Positions 58,561-64,000 of a stretch of 64,000 nucleotides of DNA are shown one piece after another (position 1 is the first letter of the stretch; each line of letters starts with the position of its first letter). This stretch comes from CAVUCH01 sp963739995 (GTDB lineage: Bacteria > Acidobacteriota > Vicinamibacteria > Vicinamibacterales > JAENWD01). The stretch is from assembly GCA_963739995.1 (NCBI GenBank), contig CAVUCH010000010.1, forward strand, positions 1 to 64,000. Direction: 5' to 3'. The notes beneath the pieces were generated by a model. That model had not been told where the DNA came from. It ran no database searches and saw only the letters and a program-made list of their open reading frames with translations. Made by a program: the position numbers and the translations under genes.

Positions 58561-60828
58561 TCACCGCTGCCGGCGCGACCGCACGGCCCTTCGCGTGGCG
58601 CGTTCCCGTTTGCCGGGGCGGCTCTTGACCACGCGCTCGGCTTTCGGCCGCGCCTTGCTGCGCTTCGGCCCGCGCCCGCTCTCGTCCTGGCGCAGCGCGT
58701 CGAGGACCTCGACGAGACCGAGATCGATCTGCCGCCGTTCCATATCCACCCGCACGACCTGGACGCGGACGCGGTCCCCCAGCCGGTACACTTTGTGGGT
58801 GTTCTCGCCGCGCAAGGTGTGGGTCGCTTCGAGGAAGCGATAGTAGTCGTCCGCCATGCTCGAGATGTGGACGAGTCCCTCGACGAAGTGCTCGGTCAGC
58901 TCGATGAACAAACCGAACGCGGCCACGCCGGTGATGTAGCCGTCGAACTCGTCGCCGACCTTGTCGGCCATGAAGCGGACCTTCTTCCACTGCACCAGCT
59001 CCCGTTCCGCATCGTCGGCGCGGCGTTCCATCTCGGAGGTGTGGCGTGCGATCTCCGGGAGGTCCTCTTCGAGCTCCTCGGTCCGGGCCGCGTCAGCGTC
59101 ACCGTGCCGGATCTCGCGGAGCAGGCGGTGCACGACCAGATCCGGGTAGCGGCGGATCGGTGAGGTGAAGTGGGTGTAGTTGGCGGCCGCCAGGCCGAAG
59201 TGGCCCAGGTTCATCGGTGCGTAGCGTGCCTTCTGCATCGTGCGCAGCATGAGAAAGGCGATGGGCCGTTCCTCGGGGGTACCGCGGATCTTCTCGAGCA
59301 GGCGCTGAAAGTGCCGGGGACGGATCGCGCTCGCGGATGCCGCGAGCGAGTACCCGAACCCACCGATGAACTCCTCGAACTGTGCGACCTTCAACAGGTC
59401 CGGCTGCTCGTGCACGCGGTACAGCCCGGGTCCCTCGCTCTCCGAGATGAACTCCGCCACCGTTTCGTTCGCCAGCAGCATGAACTCCTCGATCAGCCGG
59501 TGGGCGACATTGCGTTCAGCAGCGATGATGTTCTCGATGAGGCCAGACTCGTCCATGACGACTTCGGCCTCCGGAAGGTCGAAATCGATCGACCCGCGCC
59601 GCCGCCGCCGCGTGTTCAAGATCACGAACAAGTCGTGCATGCGGTCGAACAGCGGGACCAGGGATGCGTACTTCTTCCGTGTCGCCGGATCGCGCTCGGC
59701 GAGAATGGTGTTCACCTCGGTGTACGTCATGCGAGCGTCGCTGTTGATCACACCGTCGTCGAACTGGTGGCGGACGACCTCGCCCGAACGCGAGACCTCC
59801 ATCAGGCACGACTGCACCAGCCGATCCACACGCGGGTTCAGCGAGCAGAGACCGGTCGCGAGCTCCGCGGGAAACATGTGCACCGCGCGCTCGGGAAAAT
59901 ACACGGACGTGCCGCGCTCGTACGCCTCCTGGTCGAGCGCGCTGCCTTCCTCCACGTAGTGCGATACGTCGGCGATATGGACGCCGAGCCAGTAGTGCCC
60001 GTTCGGCAACAGGTCCAGGGTGATTGCGTCGTCAAAGTCGCGCGCATGCTCGCCGTCGATGGTGACGGTCGGCACTGGCCGGAAATCCGTGCGGCCGTGC
60101 AGATCGCGCTCGTGCAGGACGGTGCCAAGGCGCCGCGCTTCCTCAATGGCCTCGTCGCCGTGCACGTCGGGAATGTTGTGTTTGCGGATGATGATCTGCG
60201 TGTCGACGCCGGGGGCGTCGATGGGACCGAGGACCTCGATGATCCGCCCGAGCGCCGGGCGGCTCGGCGTCGGCCACCGCGTGAGCTCCGCTACCACCAT
60301 CGTGCCAGGCTTCGCGTTCCGGGCCTCGGCCGGTGGCACCTGCACGTCCGTGAGCAGGCGCTTGTCGAACGGCACGACGAAGCCCAGGCCCGAGTCGTCC
60401 AGATCGAAGCGTCCAACGACGGACGCGTTCGCCCGCTCGAGGATCCGGATCACCCGCCCCTCCATGCGGTCGGCCTGCTGGCGTTCGATGCGCAGCACCA
60501 CGCGATCGCCGTGCAGCGCCTCCTTCAGGTTGGCGGAGGACACGTAGACATCGGGCTGGGCATCGCGCCCCGTGTCGGGCGTGACGAACCCGAACCCGCG
60601 TGGATGCGTCTGCAGGCGGCCGACCACGAGGTCCATACGGTCGGCCAGGCCGAAGCGGTTTCCCCGGATCTTGATCAGGTCGCCACTCTCGACGAGCAGC
60701 TTGAGGTGCCGGCGTACCGTGGCACGGTCCTCACGCGGGATGCGAAGCAACTGAAGCAGCTCTTTGGCCGTGGCGGGGTGGTGCACGCGGTCGCGGAACT
60801 GAGCGAGCAGCTGTTCGCGTGAGAGCAT
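58561..60828 (-). CDS. rnr: ribonuclease R
   Basis: 755 aa from ATG 60828 (MLSREQLLAQFRD). Winged helix (1-70), two cold-shock domains (~70-220), RNB catalytic domain with 'TVTIDGEHARDFDDAITL' (metal-binding Asp cluster), 'GVHIADVSHYVEEGSALDQEA' (~300-320), 'RGTSVYFPERAVHMFP', 'TSPIRRYPDLVVHRLL', then S1 domain and a Lys/Arg-rich tail. Processive 3'-5' exoribonuclease that degrades structured RNA. The frame stays open upstream to 60990 but the added residues have no family match. Confidence 0.95.
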   Translation of the reverse strand: MLSREQLLAQFRDRVHHPATAKELLQLLRIPREDRATVRRHLKLLVESGDLIKIRGNRFGLADRMDLVVGRLQTHPRGFGFVTPDTGRDAQPDVYVSSANLKEALHGDRVVLRIERQQADRMEGRVIRILERANASVVGRFDLDDSGLGFVVPFDKRLLTDVQVPPAEARNAKPGTMVVAELTRWPTPSRPALGRIIEVLGPIDAPGVDTQIIIRKHNIPDVHGDEAIEEARRLGTVLHERDLHGRTDFRPVPTVTIDGEHARDFDDAITLDLLPNGHYWLGVHIADVSHYVEEGSALDQEAYERGTSVYFPERAVHMFPAELATGLCSLNPRVDRLVQSCLMEVSRSGEVVRHQFDDGVINSDARMTYTEVNTILAERDPATRKKYASLVPLFDRMHDLFVILNTRRRRRGSIDFDLPEAEVVMDESGLIENIIAAERNVAHRLIEEFMLLANETVAEFISESEGPGLYRVHEQPDLLKVAQFEEFIGGFGYSLAASASAIRPRHFQRLLEKIRGTPEERPIAFLMLRTMQKARYAPMNLGHFGLAAANYTHFTSPIRRYPDLVVHRLLREIRHGDADAARTEELEEDLPEIARHTSEMERRADDAERELVQWKKVRFMADKVGDEFDGYITGVAAFGLFIELTEHFVEGLVHISSMADDYYRFLEATHTLRGENTHKVYRLGDRVRVQVVRVDMERRQIDLGLVEVLDALRQDESGRGPKRSKARPKAERVVKSRPGKRERATRRAVRSRRQR

Positions 60829-60832
60829 GCGC

Positions 60833-61255
60833 CTACTTCCCGGCCGCGCGGGTGGCGCGTTCGAGCGCGGCGAGCGCGTCCGCCGTGGCACCCTGAGCCG
60901 ACTGGTCGAGTTGGGCTGCGAGCCGCCGGGCCTTTTCCGCGGCTGCGAGCGCTTGCTGCCCGTCGGTGACGCGCGCCGCGTCGCCATCACTCTCGTATCT
61001 CTTGACCACGGCCTGCAGAGGAATCTTGGCAGCCTCGAGGTTCTGGGTAGCCGCCCCGAAATTGAGCGAGTAGAGATCGACCCGCGCGGCGAGGAGCCGC
61101 GTGCGGGCGTCGCTCACCTGAACCCGCAGGTCGCTGTCGTGCAGGCGCGATTGCAGTTCGAGCCGTCCCGAGGCGCCCCAGACATAGCCGCCCGCCAGGG
61201 CCAGTATGAAACCCAGTGCCACCCAGCCGACGATCTTCAGCAATCGAGCGTTCAC
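60833..61255 (-). CDS. membrane-anchored helical protein, function unknown
   Basis: 140 aa from GTG 61255. One N-terminal membrane helix (~8-27, 'VGWVALGFILALAGGYVWG'), then continuous helix rich in Ala, Gln, Leu and Arg ('RLHDSDLRVQVSDARTRLLAARVD'), likely an elongated periplasmic coiled coil. It lies 4 nt before rnr. No family recognised. Confidence 0.65.
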   Translation of the reverse strand: MNARLLKIVGWVALGFILALAGGYVWGASGRLELQSRLHDSDLRVQVSDARTRLLAARVDLYSLNFGAATQNLEAAKIPLQAVVKRYESDGDAARVTDGQQALAAAEKARRLAAQLDQSAQGATADALAALERATRAAGK

Positions 61256-61312
61256 GTCCCCCTCCCCACCTTGCCGCTGCTCCGCCGACGCGTGTCTCGA
61301 TCGGAGGGGAGA

Positions 61313-62545
61313 TCAACCACCGGCCGGGCCGATGAGCGCCACCTGCACGTCGCCGACGTTCGTGTTCGTCGGGCCCGTGACCACCAGGTCCCCCAGGAGA
61401 TCGAAAAATGACCAAGCGTCGTTGGCTTCAAGATACCGCATCGGGTCGGCCCCCGAAGCCTCCGCGCGTGTGGCGCTGGTCGAGTCGGCAATCGCGCCGG
61501 CGGCGTCCGTCGGCCCGTCAACGCCATCCGTGCCGATGCTCGCCAGCGCCGCTGCCCGGCCGACGGTGGCCAGACCGGGGACCGCGGCCAGCGCGAACTC
61601 CTGGTTGCGTCCACCCGTTCCGCAGCCCGTGACGCGCACGGTCGTCTCGCCACCTGAGACGACACACAGCGCATCCGCGTGGTGCCGGGCCAGCGCCGCC
61701 ACCCACGCGGCATGCTCCCCGCCACGCGCTCTGGCTTCGCCGACGATCGGTCGCTCGGCATTGACGAGGCGGTAACCCAGGCGGCGTGCCGTGTCCATGG
61801 CTGCCGCGCGGGCGTCGGCCCCGGAGCCGATGACATGGGCGATGGATCGCGACAGCGAGGCAGCTCCGGGTTTCGGGGTCTCCGGCACATCGCCCGCTGC
61901 GCCGCGTTCCAGCCAGTCGACGGCGTCGCGCGGAAATACGCGGCGGCCGCCGCACGCGTCGACCACCTCGAGCGCCTCGACGAACGTGGTCGGATCGGCG
62001 ATTGTCGGACCCGATCCGATCACGCTGAGGTCATCGCCGACCACGTCCGAGATGGCCATCGTGAGGGTTTGCCCGGCGCACGCCGCCGCCAGGCGCCCGC
62101 CCTTCACATGCGAGAGGTGCTTCCGCACGCAGTTGACGGCGTGGATATCGGCGTCGGCGCGCAACAGCCGCCGTGTGACGTCGCGCTTCGCCTCGAGCGA
62201 TACGCCGGGCGCGGGCAGCGTCATGAGAGCTGACGCCCCGCCCGAGAGCAGCACCACGAGGCATTCGTCGAGGCCGACTGCGTGTGCGGCACCGAGGGCG
62301 GCGCGACCCGCGCGCACGCTGTGCTCGTCTGGAACAGGATGGGCGGCGGCAATCGCGTCGACTCCAGGTGGCAACGATTCAGGGGCCCGAGGAGTCACGA
62401 GCAGAGTCCGGTGATGGAGTGTGGGCATTCCGGCCATGAATGCGCCCGCCATCGGCAGAGCCGCTTTGCCGACGGCGAGGAGGTGGATGGAGGACGCAGG
62501 CGTGTCGGGGAGAATGCCCCGGGCGAGCGCCCGGTTCACGAGCAA
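61313..62545 (-). CDS. glycerate 2-kinase (MOFRL/GckA family)
   Basis: 410 aa as counted from TTG 62545. 'IHLLAVGKAALPMAGAF', 'VVLLSGGASALMTLPAPGVSL', 'HLSHVKGGRLAAACAGQTL', 'ISDVVGDDLSVIGSGPTIADPT', 'VVSGGETTVRVTGCGTGGRNQEF' and 'IGTDGVDGPTDAAGAI' define the family. Phosphorylates glycerate to 2-phosphoglycerate. The family usually begins with an extra helix like 'LRADLGQIVRSAIAAADAAL', which is encoded in frame upstream (62546-62610), but no ATG, GTG or TTG precedes it, so the start may be a CTG near 62623 or the first codons are lost. Confidence 0.85.
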   Translation of the reverse strand: MLVNRALARGILPDTPASSIHLLAVGKAALPMAGAFMAGMPTLHHRTLLVTPRAPESLPPGVDAIAAAHPVPDEHSVRAGRAALGAAHAVGLDECLVVLLSGGASALMTLPAPGVSLEAKRDVTRRLLRADADIHAVNCVRKHLSHVKGGRLAAACAGQTLTMAISDVVGDDLSVIGSGPTIADPTTFVEALEVVDACGGRRVFPRDAVDWLERGAAGDVPETPKPGAASLSRSIAHVIGSGADARAAAMDTARRLGYRLVNAERPIVGEARARGGEHAAWVAALARHHADALCVVSGGETTVRVTGCGTGGRNQEFALAAVPGLATVGRAAALASIGTDGVDGPTDAAGAIADSTSATRAEASGADPMRYLEANDAWSFFDLLGDLVVTGPTNTNVGDVQVALIGPAGG

Positions 62546-62619
62546 GGCCGCATCGGCCGCGGCAATCGCGGACCGGACGATCTGCCCGAGATCGGCGCGA
62601 AGTGTCGCGAGCGAAACGG

Positions 62620-62934
62620 TCAGTGGGCTTTCGCGGGATCCGACCAGGCCGACAACCCGGTCAGCACGTCGATCTCGCGCAGCAGGCGGCTGACGACCTG
62701 CTCGCCATTCTGCTGCTCGCAGAGATGATCCAGGTTCGAGAGGATGCGCCGGAGCGCGGCCTCGACATCGAGAATCGCGCGTTCCGAGTAGTATTCGCGC
62801 TGCTGTTGCAGGCAGCGTTGGTGTTTGAGGAATTCTTCGCGGTAGAGATCGGCGAGGCAGGAAGGTGGAATGTGCGCGCTTGCTGGCCGTCCTTCGGGCC
62901 GGAAGCGGGACATGCGAATCCTCGGCGAGGTCAT
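62620..62934 (-). CDS. small helical protein, function unknown
   Basis: 104 aa from ATG 62934, with GAGGTGAG 8 nt upstream; an ATG at 62964 has no such site. The middle is helical ('LYREEFLKHQRCLQQQREYYSE', 'ALRRILSNLDHLCEQQ') with two cysteines and many Gln and Glu. The end reaches into the likely 5' end of the glycerate kinase gene. No family recognised. Confidence 0.6.
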   Translation of the reverse strand: MTSPRIRMSRFRPEGRPASAHIPPSCLADLYREEFLKHQRCLQQQREYYSERAILDVEAALRRILSNLDHLCEQQNGEQVVSRLLREIDVLTGLSAWSDPAKAH

Positions 62935-62982
62935 GTGAAAACTCACCTCAGTGTAGGCCGGCACCCTGGGCGTGTCAACGGC

Positions 62983-64000
62983 CTACCCGTGTTCTATCTC
63001 ACGCCGCAGCAGTTCGTTGACGACCTTCGGGCTCGCCTTGCCCGACGTCGCCTTCATCACCTGGCCGACGAGGAACCCGAAGCTCGCGGCCTTCCCGGCG
63101 CGGTACTGCGCGACCGCTTCAGGCTGAGCGGCCATGATGTCGCGGATGATTGTGGCGAGCGCATCCTCGTCGCTGATCTGGGCGAGCGCCTCGCTTCTGA
63201 CGATCTCGTCGGCCGACCGCCCTGAGCCGTACATTTTCTCGAACACCGTCTTCGCGGTCGTGCTGTTGATCGCGCCACGGTCCACGAGTGTCACGAGCCC
63301 GGCGAGCGCCTCCGGGGTGACCCCGGCCTCCTCGATCTCGACGGCACGGTCGTTCAACACGCGACTGAGCTCCCCCATGATCCAGTCTTTGGCCGCTTTC
63401 GGGTTGCCCGCGCGCCGCGCGGTCTCTTCGAAGTAGTCGGCGACCCCGCGGGAACGCGTCATCTCGCCCGCATCCGACGCGGCCAGGCCGTACTCGGCGG
63501 CGAAACGCGCCCGCCGCACGTGTGGAAGCTCGGGCAACGCTTCGGCGATGGCTGCGACGCGCGCGGCGCTGAACACGAGCGGCGGCAGATCGGGCTCCGG
63601 GAAGTACCGGTAGTCGTGAGCCTCCTCCTTGCTGCGCATCGCAACGGTGCGCGCCGCGGCGGGATCCCACAGGCGCGTTTCCTGAACAACGCGCCCGCCC
63701 TCGGCGAGCAGCTCCGTCTGGCGTGCGATCTCATGCTCGAGCGCCTTGTGCAGATGGCGGAACGAGTTGAGGTTCTTCACCTCGGTCTTCGTGCCGAGGG
63801 GCCCGGTGCCCGCTGGCCGTACCGATACGTTCGCGTCGCAGCGGAGACTCCCCGCCTCCATGTTGCCGTCGTTGACACCCAGCCACACGAGCAGCCCCCG
63901 CAGCGTCTCGAAGAACGTCGCAGCGTCTCCCGGCGATCGGAGGTCAGGCTCCGTCACGATCTCGATGAGAGGCACGCCGCTGCGGTTGTAGTCGATGTAG
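62983..64000 (-). CDS. gatB: Asp/Glu-tRNA(Asn/Gln) amidotransferase subunit B (partial)
   Basis: The C-terminal ~339 residues are in the window; the N-terminus is beyond the right edge. It enters with 'YIDYNRSGVPLIEIVTEPD', followed by 'MEAGSLRCDANVSVRP', 'KTEVKNLNSFRHLHKALEHE', 'YRYFPEPDLPPLV' and the tail 'GFLVGQVMKATSGKASPK', which is the tRNA-binding YqeY-like domain. GatB is the kinase part of GatCAB, which amidates misacylated Glu-tRNA(Gln) or Asp-tRNA(Asn). gatA and gatC are not seen here. Confidence 0.95.
   Translation of the reverse strand, partial: YIDYNRSGVPLIEIVTEPDLRSPGDAATFFETLRGLLVWLGVNDGNMEAGSLRCDANVSVRPAGTGPLGTKTEVKNLNSFRHLHKALEHEIARQTELLAEGGRVVQETRLWDPAAARTVAMRSKEEAHDYRYFPEPDLPPLVFSAARVAAIAEALPELPHVRRARFAAEYGLAASDAGEMTRSRGVADYFEETARRAGNPKAAKDWIMGELSRVLNDRAVEIEEAGVTPEALAGLVTLVDRGAINSTTAKTVFEKMYGSGRSADEIVRSEALAQISDEDALATIIRDIMAAQPEAVAQYRAGKAASFGFLVGQVMKATSGKASPKVVNELLRREIEHG

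Overview
The window is GC-rich, gene-dense, essentially core chromosome of a Gram-negative bacterium. LolA, a secretin, TonB, RNase R, Mpl-type peptidoglycan recycling, a NtrY/NtrX pair next to a DUF4390 gene, and a VWA protein of the kind expanded in Acidobacteriota make an Acidobacteriota genome (Vicinamibacteria-like) my best guess. That is inference from gene content, not from a marker-gene comparison.

Layout. (1) 1-2650: right end of an integrative element. It holds an excisionase-like HTH gene cut by the window edge, an unknown gene, a tyrosine integrase broken by frameshifts, and a 47-bp 3' piece of a tRNA-Ala(CGC) gene that marks the attachment site. (2) 2651-4546: small genes, including an 80-codon glutaredoxin-like gene whose first active-site cysteine codon is an in-frame UGA followed by a SECIS-like hairpin, i.e. 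a probable selenoprotein. A YeaQ/GlsB-type membrane protein ends with a clear terminator. (3) 4676-10917 (+): an operon of a PolX/PHP paralogue with a degenerate polymerase site, a DUF2723 membrane protein, LolA and a TPR-secretin. (4) 11030-14056 (+): an orphan MASE1 hybrid histidine kinase, followed by an MgtC/SapB remnant. (5) 21762 down to 14382 (-): nagZ-ldcA-mpl-pxpB-pxpC-murB-murA, a peptidoglycan recycling and precursor operon that also carries two 5-oxoprolinase subunits. (6) 21924-23905 (+): an intact polX and a small gene. (7) 31965 down to 23979 (-): the ribosome/SRP operon ffh-rpsP-khpA-rimM-trmD-rplS-rnhB, then a TPR protein, a small membrane protein, thiE and a RodZ-like HTH protein. 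(8) 41880 down to 32186 (-): TPR, RDD, pgpA, cinA, thpR, plsY, gpsA, ftsY, ribD and a three-domain riboflavin protein (RibE-RibB-RibA). (9) 41976-42884 (+) ftcD, then on (-) a membrane flippase-like gene, nrdR, DUF4390, ntrY and ntrX. (10) 49032-52447 (+): purC, a Fis-like HTH gene, and groES-groEL behind a sigma70 promoter with a CIRCE operator. (11) 52548-56462: a degenerate serine hydrolase, an outer-membrane protein, TonB, a VWA protein and a short TatA. (12) 64000 down to 56640 (-): gatB (cut by the edge), a small gene, glycerate kinase, a membrane-anchored helical protein, rnr and selB.

The most interesting link is between regions 2 and 12. The window encodes SelB, the elongation factor that decodes UGA as selenocysteine, and also a short redox gene that only makes sense if UGA is read that way. 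selA, selC and selD are not visible here and would have to lie elsewhere.
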